A DNA stretch of 64,000 bases from Piezodorus guildinii (GCA_023052935.1 CM041292.1:113861436-113925435), one strand, 5' to 3'; shown: positions 1 through 11,790, counted from the stretch's first letter. Translations and numbers: made by a program. Notes: generated by a model from the sequence alone, not told the origin.

Positions 1-1
1 T

Positions 2-79
2 CAAATGATTCCTTTGCCAATTACTACAGAACAACCTACACCATTATCAGTTTTTGACCAGTCTGTGAATATTAACTGA
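2..79 (+). CDS. Possible 3' end of a host coding exon (26 codons, cut by the window edge)
   Basis: One frame is open from base 2 to a TGA at 77-79 and reads like ordinary protein, ending in SVFDQSVNIN. The DNA downstream is AT-rich and closed in all frames, as expected for a 3' UTR. There is no start, acceptor or family match to anchor it because the window begins here. It could equally be a chance open stretch. I do not recognise the product. Confidence 0.2.
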   Translation, partial: QMIPLPITTEQPTPLSVFDQSVNIN

Positions 80-1682
80 TTTTTTTTATAACCCGCAGTG
101 TATTCTGTGAAGTAATTACGTGTTATATAAGGATGTCTATGATTTTTAGATAGATTAACAGTGAGAAGTTAAATTTTGATGAAGATTGATGCCAAGGTGG
201 AAGAGGGTGTCGGTGGACTATCTCTACTTTACTATAATACTAAAAAAAATGATTATAATTGTGGTTACTTTAAAGAATTAGTATAAAATTCTTAAAAAAA
301 GATCTAAAATAAATAATCATGCATATATCATATATTTATATCATGTCAAATATCCCTTTGAGGTTTATGAGAGCATTTGACAGGAACAATGAACTTGAAG
401 ATTACTTTTATCAACTGATATAGGGGAATAATCAGGAGAATATTTTTAAATTTAAAACATATTTAGTATATTTATTACTTATAAAATATCGTATAATAGT
501 TTCTACAGTCGACTATACATCCTCAATATAATTTTATCTACTGAAGTAAAAAAAAAAGAAAAGTTAATTAATTTAACCGATTAATGTGTCTTTCGTGAAT
601 CTATTTAACTGACTGTTTCTCATTTGTTGAGACTAGGTGAATGTATGAACAATATTAAGCAATTTAATTATCGACGAGTATGCTAAAAATCGATTTCAAT
701 ATAACCAGTTACCAAGATGAGATTAATATTAAATCATTAAAACTCTTATACTTCTGTAAATAACATACATTTCATCGTTTCATAGTTTGTATATAGTAAA
801 ATAGTTATTTTAGGATACATAATGAATTTTCAGCGAATCAAAATAATGCTTATTAAAATAACAAAACACGTGCATTAATGAAGCTTATTAAATAAAATAT
901 TACTACCTCGACTTTATTCATGCAATGTTAATAAGAGAAAGCTGATTTTTTATACCTGGAGTATTTAAAGTCTAAGAATCTTCAAGTGCTTGATGGATTT
1001 AAAGGTCCCTAGGGGGTCGCAACAACTTCGTGTGAGAAAGTAAGCGGCAGTTTTATGAGTAATATCTTTAGCAAGAAAACTAAGGACAGGAACTGTTTAA
1101 AATCAGAGCAACAGTGTCAGATCGAGTTATTTTAAGAATGAAATACATCCAATATAAGCAAGTTGTTGAACATTAAATACAATACATTTTCAACCGAACA
1201 GTCTCATGCTTTTTTTAATGTAATCTACCAGAAGGATGCGTTAATTTGCATATTCACTGGTTCTAGTTGGGTTCATAAGGTTAAACTTTAGGATGGAAGG
1301 AAAATAAAGGAAGACCGCTCCAGAAGGATTCGAACTGACTGAATTGTAAAAAATACATAAATTGAGTTTGAAAAATGAACCGTTGATTTTGCTTACATTT
1401 TAATATAAGGAGTTAGATACTAGATCTGTATACAAAATTTAAAGCTAATATCAAAAAAGCTTGAAACATAAGAATGAAATAATAAGAAATCGATTTTTGA
1501 AAATTTGTTTATCGATCGATGCAATGCGCATCATTCCCACCATATTTGGAATTGAGTATCGTAAATTTAACATCAAAGCTATTTCAGTTGAAACAAGTTT
1601 ACTAAATTACCTTATAGCTAATAACTACCTGTTGATGTTTCTACAACCCGTGCTAAGGAAGAGGAAATAAATAAATAAAACT
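80..1682. other. AT-rich non-coding stretch
   Basis: No coding signal beyond short chance frames. A word of about 35 bases at 494-530 (around TTTCTACAGTCGACTATAC) recurs at 1904-1938, at the end of the fold-back insertion. It may be a truncated copy of that element's terminus. Confidence 0.5.
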
Positions 1683-1948
1683 AATTGTAAAATTATAGGT
1701 GGAATAGTCAGGAATCAGTCATTTTTTGAAACGTTTTTAATTTTGCCAACGTTTCGGCCCAAGCTTGTGAGCCATCATCAAGCAGTTTATGCTTGGACAT
1801 GGCTCAGTAATGCCCTGATGATGGCTCACAAGCTTGGGCGAAACGTTGGCAAAATTAAAAACTTTTCAAAAAATGACTGATTCCTGACTATTCCACCTAT
1901 AATAGTTTCTACAGTCGACTATACAATCTCAATATAATTGTAAAATTA
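1683..1948. mobile_element. Fold-back insertion 1 with 14-bp target duplication and hammerhead-like cores
   Basis: A 14-bp direct repeat, TAATTGTAAAATTA (1683-1696 and 1935-1948), brackets the insertion. Inside, arms 1693-1780 and 1816-1902 are near-perfect inverted copies with a ~35-bp spacer. The right arm reads CTGATGA (1815-1821), a short stem-loop, then GAAAC (840-844 within 1840-1844), followed by GTTGGC. This order matches the stem II side of a hammerhead ribozyme; the left arm holds the inverse with TTGATGA. Long target duplications suggest target-primed integration. Penelope-like elements and retrozymes are known to carry hammerheads and inverted terminal repeats, but no protein is encoded here, so the class is inferred. 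Confidence 0.6.
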
Positions 1949-1982
1949 AATCAGACAACTTTTTTTAATTTAATAAAAAGGG

Positions 1983-2848
1983 GTCAATCCATTCGAAATT
2001 GTCCAGACCTTGCCGCTCGACTTTTTTGATTTTCTTGATTTTTTTACCAACTCTCAATTCTATATCCTTTCGTGAATATACAACCATAAACAAAAAAATT
2101 TCTGGCCAATACTTTTAATGTTGCAGCCGTTTTAAGAAAGCTTCACAGGCGAAAACATGAAAAAACTTAAATATACAAAATTACCGTAGTTAATATTCTT
2201 TAAAGAGAAATTTATTTTAACAGTTGAGAGAATTTTATAACTCTAGAACCAGCTTAGTCACAAAGATCAAATTTCATAATACTTAAACAAATCTTATAGG
2301 TAAATAATCTGTATTAGTTCATTCTTTTTCACTCAGTTCCTTTTGAGATATTTCTGTGTAAACATCGCAAAAATTAATTTTTGCCAATTTTAAAAATTCA
2401 TTTAAAACAAAAGATTATGTTCTCAAGATCGAAATTTTTATAGCAAGTGGGACTAAGACTATGCTAAAAAAATAATAAAAATTGAGTATTTTTTCCATTA
2501 TATGCTTTTATCTCGTTAAAAATGTCGTTTTTTATTTATTTTCGAGAATTTTCAAACAACTTTTTCACTATTTAGGTAATGAATTGTGGAGACAAAAAAA
2601 TTCATGTCCTTATCTTATTGTTGATTTTTGTTATGATTTCATATCTCAGGAATCAGAAAGATTTTCCCATCACATGTTTTCGCCCGTGAAGCTGACTTAA
2701 AACAGCTGCAACACTATTAGCCCGAATAATTTTTATTTATGGTTTTATATTCACGAAAGAATAGAGAATAACTTGTCAAAAAATCACGAAAATAAAAAAT
2801 GTCGAGCTTTAAAATTAATGAAAGTTGGACAATTTCAATTGGATTGAC
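1983..2848. mobile_element. DNA element with ~177-bp imperfect terminal inverted repeats
   Basis: The outer bases GTCAATCC (1983-1990) return inverted as GGATTGAC (2841-2848). Similarity continues inward to CGAAAACATG at 2150-2159 and CATGTTTTCG at 2673-2682. The ~510-bp middle has no recognisable transposase; a 72-codon frame there has no family features. I could not define a clear target duplication. It is best read as a non-autonomous long-TIR transposon of unknown superfamily. Confidence 0.6.
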
Positions 2849-3022
2849 TGAAATATTAAATGTTTATCCTGTGTCACTATTTTGTCAGTTGGGATATGTA
2901 TTATTTCAATGAAGAATATTTGAATTAGATATGAATGATGATGGATAATAATGACTGCTCTTTATTGAATGATATTTTATTGTTATAGTTTTTAAATTAT
3001 GTTATTTATTTATTTTTTTCAG

Positions 3023-3064
3023 GGTCGAAAGAAGAACGATCCCAACCACGGTCTTCACATTTGA
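3023..3064 (+). CDS. Candidate last coding exon of a host gene (13 codons plus stop)
   Basis: A T-rich tract ending in TTTTTTTCAG (to 3022) is a good splice acceptor. The following frame reads GRKKNDPNHGLHI and then stops at 3062-3064. The DNA after it is AT-rich with an AATAAA at 3278-3283, which would suit a 3' UTR. No upstream exon could be joined with confidence. The product is not recognised, and a chance acceptor-like tract is possible. Confidence 0.25.
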   Translation, partial: GRKKNDPNHGLHI

Positions 3065-3660
3065 ACATAACTTGATTCACCGCATGGCTTCGTCCTATTT
3101 ATTACTTTCTCTGTATTATATTGTTTTTTTCTGTTGGATTTAGTAACCATTCTTAAAAGATTTTATCATTAAAAGTTCTTATTTCTTCTAGTCATTTATA
3201 ATATAATATAAATATATCATATAAGCATTTCCATTTGTAACTCACGTATATTTCAGTCATTTTTTATTTTTTTAACGAATAAATATGAATGTTTTCATGT
3301 AGGTTTTATGATATGAATGCAATATACTCTTGGATTGGGATTATATTATTTGTGATTTTAAAAGATGATTAATTTTTTTTTTATTGAACCTGAAAACGAT
3401 AGTTTATTGATAAAATTAAGTGTGGTTTATTTTTTCATTGAAGCAGCCCAATATAATACAACTTTAAGAAATAATTAAAAAATACTTCTTGATTGGCGGA
3501 TAAAGAAAGGAGGAAGTTCTTCCAAAAACAACCACCGTGAAAAAAATAATAGATGGAGTTAGTTTAAAGTTGTTAAACATATATTAGATACCTGCTAGTA
3601 GCAATACCTACTGTGAGTTACTCAATAATAAATTGGAGTTAGTAAGTACGTTAAACATCT
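3065..3660. other. AT-rich stretch; possible 3' UTR then nothing recognised
   Basis: If the exon at 3023-3064 is real, this begins with its 3' UTR (AATAAA at 3278). The rest shows no coding or repeat signal I could support. Confidence 0.3.
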
Positions 3661-3689
3661 CCCCTCCTCCTCGAAAACTGATGTTTGAG

Positions 3690-3930
3690 CCTCTCTCCTC
3701 CCCCTAAAGAACTGCCCCTGGATAAGCCATTGCTATTAATCCACTGTAAACTGTACCTCTACAACCCATCAAGGGTCTTGGGGTTCAGTACCTACAAAGA
3801 TTCGTACCGCTAAGGGGCCAGCGGCCATGTACGGGGGTGATAAAGCCTAAAAACGCTCAGCCGCCAGTATTTTTCTTCGCAATTTTTGGATACCCACTTT
3901 TTAGAGGCAGCGCCGGCTACCGACGGGTCA
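3690..3930. repeat. Interspersed repeat, family Z, copy 1
   Basis: A relatively GC-rich block. Its second half (CGCCAGTATTTTTC through CCACTTTTTAGAGGC) matches 10389-10490, and its first half (CTCTACAACCCATCAAGGGT) matches 16515-16540. Non-coding, class unknown. Confidence 0.5.
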
Positions 3931-3965
3931 CTCCACGGCTGATATAACAAAATAAATAATTCAAC

Positions 3966-4455
3966 CTCAGCCGGTATAATTCACTGTAACGGTATCAATA
4001 AATTATGCGTACCATTGATTTCTGGTGCATAGAGAAGATTATTTATGAATAACTATAAAGATTATACCGAAATCTTATTTTGTAGCTGTTTTATTAGAAG
4101 TTTGTTCTATTATAAACATCCCAGCACTGTTTGTAAGAAAAAAAAAAACAAAATAATAAGCTGACCTTTATACTAAAAGGATAAGAATAAATCCAACCTG
4201 CATTATGCATCATATAAGATAACTTTAATGTAAACTTTTTGATAAACGTGTGGTTACATATTACATCCGTCAGAGAATAATGTACTTTTTACATTTAAAT
4301 TCTTATAACAGTCACTATATCTTAGCCCATTTTCTATTGTTTTTAATTTTGGCGAATGGTGAAAAAATATTCTTTTCTTTTTTTATGTTAAATTCAATAT
4401 AAAACTTTTTTGACGTGTTTTTTTCAGTTGTACTTTTTATTCTACGACGGATGTA

Positions 4456-4494
<39 letters not shown>

Positions 4495-5436
4495 ATACAA
4501 TGATAAAAATAGTCCTTGAAATAAATTGTTGTTTATATTGTAGTTTTCCAAATAAAATAAAATGATTGTTTATTAATATTTTTTACCAACTATCACATTT
4601 CATTTCGATTTTATCTTTTTGTAAAAGATGTTTTATCCTTCCTACTGCCTATTTATCAATAACTGAAAATATTTAAAAACTCTACAGTTAATGCTAAAAT
4701 ATACATAAACTTTTTGACTGCTTCATAAATAGTATTCTTCTGTACCATAAGTTAAAGATTATGAATATTCATTATCTTTTTATCATTTTTCTTCTTCTTC
4801 TTTTGGTTCTATTATAGTAAGATATATATGTATATATATTTATAAACATAATATAAAGTCATTACGAAATAACATAGTCTATTTCCATTTGAAAATCTCC
4901 ACGTATTTGTAAATTTCAATGTTTTGTAAAAACAGTTAATATTAATGTAAATGGTCCTAGAGTAATTCTACAATGAAAAAATGTATAATTTTCGACTGGC
5001 TTTAAACAAAAATGACACATTTATCTTAAAATGAAAGTTTATTGCTTTTATAAAATTTGACATTTGCCCGAATAGGGGTAAACAATTTTGAATACGATAC
5101 CTAAAGACCATCCATAGAAATAGTGTACCATGTTCAAGACAAAATCATTACTGCAAAACAAATTAAATATTTGATTTGAATTTCATCATATTAATAGATT
5201 TTATTATTGAAATTATATGAGTTATTAGTTAAATATTTATAAAAGACCTACTTTATTATCTAAACTATTTATGTGTTATAATCCACACTTGATTGTTGGT
5301 GTTTAGTTTTTTGATATTCTCATGAGAATCCTTTCGTAAACAGATTAAAATGTCAAGGTGTACGAACATACTGACCAGAGAGATGAAGAGGAAAGGGGTG
5401 AAAAAAATTATCAAAAACAAATTGTGAACTTAGGAA
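3966..5436. other. AT-rich non-coding stretch with a (TA)n run
   Basis: No gene seen. A (TA)n microsatellite lies at about 4456-4488. The short minus-strand frame across it is a translation of low-complexity DNA. Confidence 0.5.
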
Positions 5437-5750
5437 CCATGTTCAGCGGGATCACTTGTATGTAGCTGGGTGGCTAGCATAGCAGCCTCCTATGCCAAAC
5501 GTCACGGGTTCAAACCCGCAGGTGTTCCTAGGATTTTTTAATGGGAGTAAAAGATTCTTAGTTATGCCGTCCTTCGGAGGGGACGTTAAAAGGTGGTCCC
5601 GAGCCTGTGCAATGTCAGGTACTCGTTAAAGATTCCTATCCTAATAAAACCTGGATAGGCAAAATTTAGGAGTCCCACTGCAGCATCGTCCGATTAGCCA
5701 TAGTAGCATAAAGTGGCATTAAATAAACAAACCAACACCCATGTTCAGCG
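5437..5750 (+). mobile_element. tRNA-derived SINE (SINE-1), full length
   Basis: The 12-bp duplication CCATGTTCAGCG (5437-5448, 5739-5750) flanks a ~290-bp body starting GGATCAC. A pol III A-box-like GTAGCTGGGTGGCTAGC is followed by the B box GGGTTCAAACCC at about 5509. GGATCAC can pair with the GTGGTCC type of sequence after the B box, an acceptor-stem remnant (this copy reads GTGTTCC). The centre contains CCGTCCTTCGGAGGGGACG and GGTCCCGAGCCTGTGC. The tail is AAATAAACAAACC. At least five full-length relatives lie in this window, plus shorter pieces. Confidence 0.85.
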
Positions 5751-6011
5751 CGTTTAGGTCTAGCCAAGGCAATCTTCTGGCTGAGAGGGTGCACGCTTTG
5801 GCCGTCATCGATTTTGATCTGACTTTTTGGGTGATTTTCCTTCGAAAGGTCCACCCATATTTTTTCCGTTTTATCCCTAAAGGGTCCTAGGGATTAACAA
5901 AAAACCTAAATAAAACGTGCCAAAACAGTTTTTAATCTCTGTGGAGAAGTTGGTTGTAGTTGGGATCATAAAAAATTAATAATTAGGAAAATTCAACTTA
6001 TTGTTTTGCCG

Positions 6012-6042
6012 ACGTATCGCCTACATTTTTGGCCTTCATCGG
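6012..6042 (-). other. Diverged hammerhead-like core
   Basis: The minus strand reads CGATGAAGGCC, a loop, GGCGATACGTCGGC. This follows the same plan as the fold-back cores but with both conserved boxes mutated (CGATGAA and GATAC). A decayed relative; no inverted partner seen. Confidence 0.3.
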
Positions 6043-6302
6043 GGTCGACTCTGCGAGATTATATCAAGATATCACATTTTTTTTTTTTTTTTAATGAATA
6101 AACTTTATTCACATATTTACTTTTTGAAAAAATGTTAACAATGATTTTGGATGAGTCATCCTTACAATCAGAAAATATTTTTGTTTTTTTGTGATTATAG
6201 TACTTTAGCCTAAATGGCGAAATAATGGTGAAATAAAATTGAGGTTATATTGCGATTGTAGGAAAAATTATACAAAAAACCTACGCATAAAAACTACACA
6301 TA

Positions 6303-6455
6303 AAATAATTGAGAATACATAAAATATTTGAAGATGCTTAAAATAATTGAAAATACATAAAATAATTGAAAATACATGAAATAATTGAAAATACATGAAA
6401 TAATTGAAAATACATGAAATAATTGAAAATACATGAAATAATTGAAAATACATAC
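6303..6455. repeat. 19-bp minisatellite, about 8 copies
   Basis: Tandem copies of GAAATAATTGAAAATACAT. The last five are nearly identical and the first three diverged. A 61-codon minus-strand frame is a translation of the repeat and is not a gene. Confidence 0.85.
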
Positions 6456-7540
6456 ATATATTTGATATTATAAAATTAAGAAATTTATAACATAAAAAGT
6501 AAGTTAATTTAATAATACATGTTTTGTTCTCTTATGGGTATATCGTTTTAGTGAAAATTTATTGTAATTACCGATTTCTTTTATTAATGGGCTTTTGGAG
6601 ACTGGAGTTTTACTGAAGTGAGAAGCTGTTTGTGAATGGACAAGTTGTTTGATTGTAGGAAGCTGCAAGTCTTGGAGCATTGATGATATTTTCGTTTATC
6701 GGGGGAAATTATTAATTGTCCGCATTGACAAGTTTTGAATTGTCTGGAGTTTTTGGAAATTAGTCGAGCAGGATGAGCTCCAGACTGGAGAGTATTGTAC
6801 ATCTTATACCTCAAGATATCACATATTTTATTACTGTGTTTGAAAAATGATTTAGATATAGTTCTTTAAGCTAAACCCTTGTTATATATAAACGAAGTAG
6901 ATGAAAATGAGAGTAAAATTTCTACAAAACGTATAATTTTTTAAAATATTATGCCCAATATGTTACAGCAACATTTTCATCGGTATTTATATACTAGGGT
7001 GCGACTCTATGATCATTTATTTGTGTCACGATACTAAACCAACGTAATCGTTTGTAGGTAAGTAAAAAGTGTAAAACCTGTGGAATTTACGTTACACCCA
7101 GCCTGTAGACAAGAGATTGGCTGAATTCCTACGAGAGCAGCCTACGCCTAAAGCTGACTGGACAGGCTATGACAGGACCACCGCTGGAGGTAACCGATAG
7201 CCGGGCTACTGATAGCGGACCTCCCAGGCGTGGCTACTGAGCCGTCATCTATATCTCTTCTCTCAGCTCGGGTATCAATGTCTAGGGCTCCATGTCCTCA
7301 TCTCCTCTCCTCAACCAACTTTCTATCTAACCTTCACTTCACTTACATGTAGTCATCTATACGTTGGTAGGATCTAATATGAATGCTCAAGAATAGCGTT
7401 TTGAGGGAAGGGGCGGGAATTCTTCAAATCTATAATAATGATACAAATGAAATTAATCTGTTTTTTCAAGGTTAATTATCAGTTAAGTGTTTTAAATATT
7501 ATCTTTTAGGTTATTATTTTCAATAATGATAAAAAAAAAA
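6456..7540. other. Unassigned stretch with a GC-richer block
   Basis: AT-rich except for about 7090-7330, a GC-richer block that includes CTCGGGTATCAATG; a very similar word, GCTCGGGTATCAATGCTATC, occurs at about 29586. It may be another old interspersed repeat. A 76-codon minus-strand frame at 6584-6814 is unrecognised and has no supporting signals. Confidence 0.3.
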
Positions 7541-7544
7541 TATT

Positions 7545-7740
7545 CCCCTTCAAAATTTGAGGGCTTACGTTTCAAGATGCGTAGAATCCGAATAACGAAT
7601 AAAAAAATCCGTTTGCCCGCCGTCCGCGGCATTTCTCCGAAACTACTGGACCAATTTTTATGAAATTCGCCAAAAAAAAAATACTAGGGTTGTCTAAGCT
7701 GTCTTGCTAAATTTCATTCCAACTTCAATTTCTTGAAATA
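7545..7740. repeat. Interspersed repeat, family W, copy 1
   Basis: CAAGATGCGTAGAATCCG and AACGAATAAAAAAATC recur at about 20750-20800. It carries the phrase GAAACTACTGGACCAATTT, a type of sequence common in invertebrate repeats of unknown class. Non-coding. Confidence 0.5.
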
Positions 7741-7744
7741 AGAA

Positions 7745-8053
7745 TATCCAACATATAGTTTTTTTGTTTATTTATTTAACACCCCTTTATGCTGCTGTGG
7801 CTAATCAGATGATGCTACAGCGGGAGTCATAAATTTAGCCTATCCAGGTTTAACAAGGAACGAGTACCTGTCATCGCACAGACTCAGGACCACCTTACCA
7901 CTTTTTTACGTTCCCTCCGAAGGACGGTATAACTAAGGAATTTTTACTCCCATTATAAAATCTTAAGGCCACCTGCGGGTTTGAACCCGGGTTCTTTGGC
8001 ATAAGAGGCTGTTATGCTAACCACCATGCTACAGGTAACCCCTATCCAACATA
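7745..8053 (-). mobile_element. SINE-1 copy, full length, minus strand
   Basis: The 11-bp duplication TATCCAACATA (7745-7755, 8043-8053) flanks the element. On the minus strand it starts GGGTTACCTGTAGCATGGTGG, a variant of the 5' end also seen at 38932-39207, so at least two subfamilies exist. The B box reads GGGTTCAAACCC. A 90-codon plus-strand frame overlapping its 5' end is fortuitous. Confidence 0.8.
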
Positions 8054-9274
8054 GAGCAAACTTCATTGAGATTAAACTTAATTTTTTCTATAACTATCAG
8101 GCTGTCGTTCACATACAGAGAAATTATTGGCCTGAGCACATTTTCTTTCGGACGAACTGGCAGATATCTACTGCACTTTCACTGAATTTCACGCCTTTGC
8201 CGTTCTCCCTCAGGGTAGCGATTTCATTATTCATTGCTTCTCGCCACTTGTCACCGTTGACAGCTCATTATTATAAAATATCCTAGAACCATAGAAGTCG
8301 TTCTTATTATTAATGAAAACAACTTCCAATGTTTTATGTTATATTTATAGAGATGATAATAATAATTAACCAAATAAAATTGTAACCGTTATTTGTGTGT
8401 TTTTGTTTTCCACATTATATTACAGCTGGTATAAGAAGGCATAATTTTTTTTTGTTATATTTTTTTACCCGTTTAATTGGTTTAAATGTAAGGTTGTCTA
8501 TGGAAGTTGGTATGCAATAAGCCTGCTCTTAAGTCTCTTTTCTATGTTTAAAATAATCTTGTGATTCTTGGTTTCTGCGATAATATCTAAATCGGTCAAA
8601 CAGTGCATTTCTAAACATATATGACCCCGCATTGAAATTGCACTCGACGGACCTTGCTAGTTATGTAATTAAAAATTCTGAAATCATACGCTTTCCAATT
8701 AGTTGTTTTTTACCACTTGTGAGGTGATATTATTGTCAATAGTATATAAGTTGCTTAATATAATATATAAGAATGAGCCTAAACCTTATGGTGAGCTAGG
8801 GGGCATCAAGTAGTCCCCCTATAATGCCCCGCATTGACACGGTTGATCCCGCTCCTCACCCGGTTCGCAGAGGTCCAATAAAGGAGCGCTAATAAAGAAC
8901 TATATACCTGGTCGCCACGCTTCCTCCAGCTGGCTATTATGTTACCCGGGATCAGCCTCTGTAATTGCCGGATAATCCATACCCGGATAATCCCAACAGA
9001 TTTTTTTTTATATAGAGCAAGGGGGTGATGTCGCCTTCATTACTAGAGTCAGGCTTTAATTTGATGACTTGGTAATTTATTGACTGCCCCTACGAGGGGA
9101 TGGAAGCGTTTTGTGTCATAAGGAAGGGAGGGGATAGAGGAGTAATAGGAAAAAGGTCCACCACCTGCATTATTTACTAACTGCTTAAATATATTTAAGT
9201 TTTTTTATAACTGATTTTATTAATCTGAAAATATTAATTAAATTACAAGTTATTTATATTGCATAAAGGTGAAA
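8054..9274. other. Non-coding stretch with a GC-richer block
   Basis: No gene seen. About 8785-9000 is GC-richer, with several in-phase-less CCCGG words; nothing recognised. Confidence 0.4.
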
Positions 9275-9778
9275 AAGATATTATCATTTTATATCAATTA
9301 CTATTATAGAAGAGTAATTTAAGTTATGAATATATTAATCGGAACATTCTCTTCTAATTTGTTTATATATTAATTTATCATAACATATCAAAGATGATTA
9401 TTACATTACGTTTCGAGGTACCTTATTCCTCATCTTCAGATTTCCAAATATTATATTTATTTCCATATTGTATCTCAATATAGGTCAATTACTATTATAT
9501 TATAGATATGAATAATAATTCTGTTAAAATCTATCTTTTCATTATAACATATTCATTGTTTGTATATCTATGAGCTTAATATGAATAATAATATAATAGT
9601 AATTGACCTATATTGAGATACAATATGGAAATAAATATAATATTTGGAAATCTGAAGATGAGGAATAAGGTACCTCGAAACGTAATGTAATAATCATGTT
9701 TGATATGTTATGATAAATCAATATATAAACAAATTAGAAGAGAATGTTCCGATTAATATATTCATAAGATATTATCAT
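9275..9778. mobile_element. Fold-back insertion 2 with 13-bp target duplication and hammerhead-like cores
   Basis: The 13-bp duplication AAGATATTATCAT (9275-9287, 9766-9778) flanks the element. Arms 9324-9503 and 9590-9767 are near-identical inverted copies (~180 bp) with an ~86-bp spacer. Each arm has the core CTGAAGA, a GAGG/CCTC stem-loop and GAAACGT (plus strand 9652-9681, minus strand 9410-9439). The architecture equals fold-back 1 but the sequence outside the core differs, pointing to a shared mechanism rather than a recent duplication. Short minus-strand frames over the right end are not supported as genes. Confidence 0.65.
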
Positions 9779-10388
9779 GTTCTTCAAAATATATATTTTT
9801 AAATCAGCATCTAATTTGATAACGACTTTTCTGTTGGCACTTAATTGGTCTGTTGGCAGAGATTGCATTTTTATTTGTTGGTTTGGTGAATAATACCTGA
9901 TGATATTTGAGGTTTTGGGATTCCTCTGGTATTTTAAACCAAGATACCTTGTCCACTGAGATTTCCAACAGTTCATAATTGCGTTCTGCTTTATTTATTA
10001 TATGTACGAATAAGTTGAGTTCTTCGTCCATTGCTTCAATAACTGTAATTTAATTTTTAAGTTCCTTTATAACCGATTTTATCAAGTCAACATACGATAA
10101 CCGTCCTAAACTAATAACACAATAAGTCACTATATACACAAATATATCTAACAATAACATCATCTATTAATTATTGTGTTCCTTACTTTTGGTAAAAAAA
10201 AAAAAAACTGATCCCCCTCCCACCCCAAAAAAAGTTCTCGCACTCGTTCGAAATGGCTTCTAAAGATGGCGGATTACCGAATAGGACTTGAGTTAGGTTT
10301 TTGGCATTTCGCTGGATAATCAGTGTCAGAAGACGTAAGATAATAAACAGAACAAAAGTCTTAGAAAAGAAAAAAAAAAACCTGCACC
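9779..10388. other. AT-rich non-coding stretch
   Basis: No gene or repeat boundary I can support. Two overlapping minus-strand frames at its left part (to about 10031) have no recognisable features. Confidence 0.4.
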
Positions 10389-10510
10389 ACTATATAAGGG
10401 TCTACGATCGTGCAATGAAGTGATTAGGCCTTGATCACGCTCATCCGCCAATTTTTGGGTAACCACTTTTTAGAGGCTGGGTTTGCCCCTTGAGGGTCTC
10501 CATACCCTTG
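10389..10510. repeat. Interspersed repeat, family Z, copy 2
   Basis: Matches the second half of the 3690-3930 block through CCACTTTTTAGAGGC. Non-coding. Confidence 0.5.
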
Positions 10511-10941
10511 TAGTCCATACACGTAAACGTGTTCAATGGTTATTTGATTTTTAACAACAAATAAAAACTTTACGTTATTAGAAAATAGAACGAAAAGGTT
10601 TGTAAAACCAAAAAGACGAAAGAAGAAAGTTCATTTTTAGGTTAGATGCTTTACTAACGAACCGGATTAATTCATATTTACGCTGCAAACATAAATAATA
10701 TGATGTGTTAAATCAGTTAACATATATATATAAAACTTAAATCAACATACAATTTAATAATCGCGAGTAACACCGCGAGGGTTACAGCTAGTATCTCTAT
10801 AAATCCCATTTGGAATTGTTTTCAATATTTGAAATTTCGGGGAAAATATTTTAGTTTTTCAGGATGATAAACTAGCTACTATCATTCATTAGTTTCAATT
10901 TGTTTTTCCTTCATTCCTTAAATTGGCATATAACCATTTAA

Positions 10942-11790
10942 AAAACCTGGTGCGGGCAACACACGACTTTCACTTACACCCGTTGTTAAAATCAATTAAA
11001 GAATTTTCAAATATAGTTAGAGATAAAAATTAGTGAAACTGTTAAAGAATTAATTACATTGAATTTCTATAGAAACATGTGTTTTATTAAAAAATCTATT
11101 ATATTATTATCTAAAACAATCACTTAGTTTTATAGGCTTTTTATCACTCTCTATTAACTTTTACAAGCTCTTGTGTATTAGATTATATTTTTTTCTAAAA
11201 CCTTTAGCTTTCCAACAGTATATTACACATGTATATTACTGTTCTTATGTTCAAAAACAAAAAATTGCATTAAATTTTTTTTTTTCATTTTCAGTTTTCT
11301 CCTTTAGTTGCTTTTCAAATTTGCTCAACTTGCATACTTTCATTAAATATACAAAATTAAAGGTACTTTAGAAGAAGAAAATTTAAACTATCGGCATTTA
11401 AGCCCTGTCAAACTATTTTTATCAGAATAAAACCTACATGATATTAAAGCCCATCAAATTGTACATCAATATAGCTAAAAGCGAGGAACCATTTTCGAGA
11501 AAATCGAAAAAAGGTGCAAAATGCATGGTACGTATAAAGTGGCTCTTCTGATAAGCTCATTTTGATGAAAAAGGTTTTGTAACGTCTCAGAAAATTTCAG
11601 TTTCATAGTACTTTTTCATTTCCGCTCGGGAGTTAACACACACACAGACCTTTTTGCGGGATTTGGTTATTTGGACTCAAGGGACCCTAAAACGTGCATT
11701 TCCGTTCAAAACTGGAATTCGAAAATTTTCACGATCGCAATACATTCCCTCACTTTATATAGTAAGTGAAAGTAAAAACCAACAACAAGA
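10942..11790 (+). repeat. Interspersed repeat, family X, copy 1
   Basis: Begins around GGTGCGGGCAACACACGAC, contains TTTCCAACAGTATATTACAC, and ends with ACACACACAGACC, GGACTCAAGGGACCC and CCCTCACTTTATATA. Four other copies are at 15305, 25150, 26046 (minus) and 50786 (minus). About 850 bp, with no credible coding frame. Class unknown; LINE-A inserted just beyond its end. Confidence 0.65.

Noticed and set aside
6268..6453. 61-codon minus frame rich in F, Y and I
   Set aside because: Translation of the 19-bp minisatellite.
6584..6814. 76-codon minus frame with several cysteines (CQCGQL, YHQCSKTC)
   Set aside because: Cysteine spacing suggests no known finger, and no splice, start context or homologue is visible.
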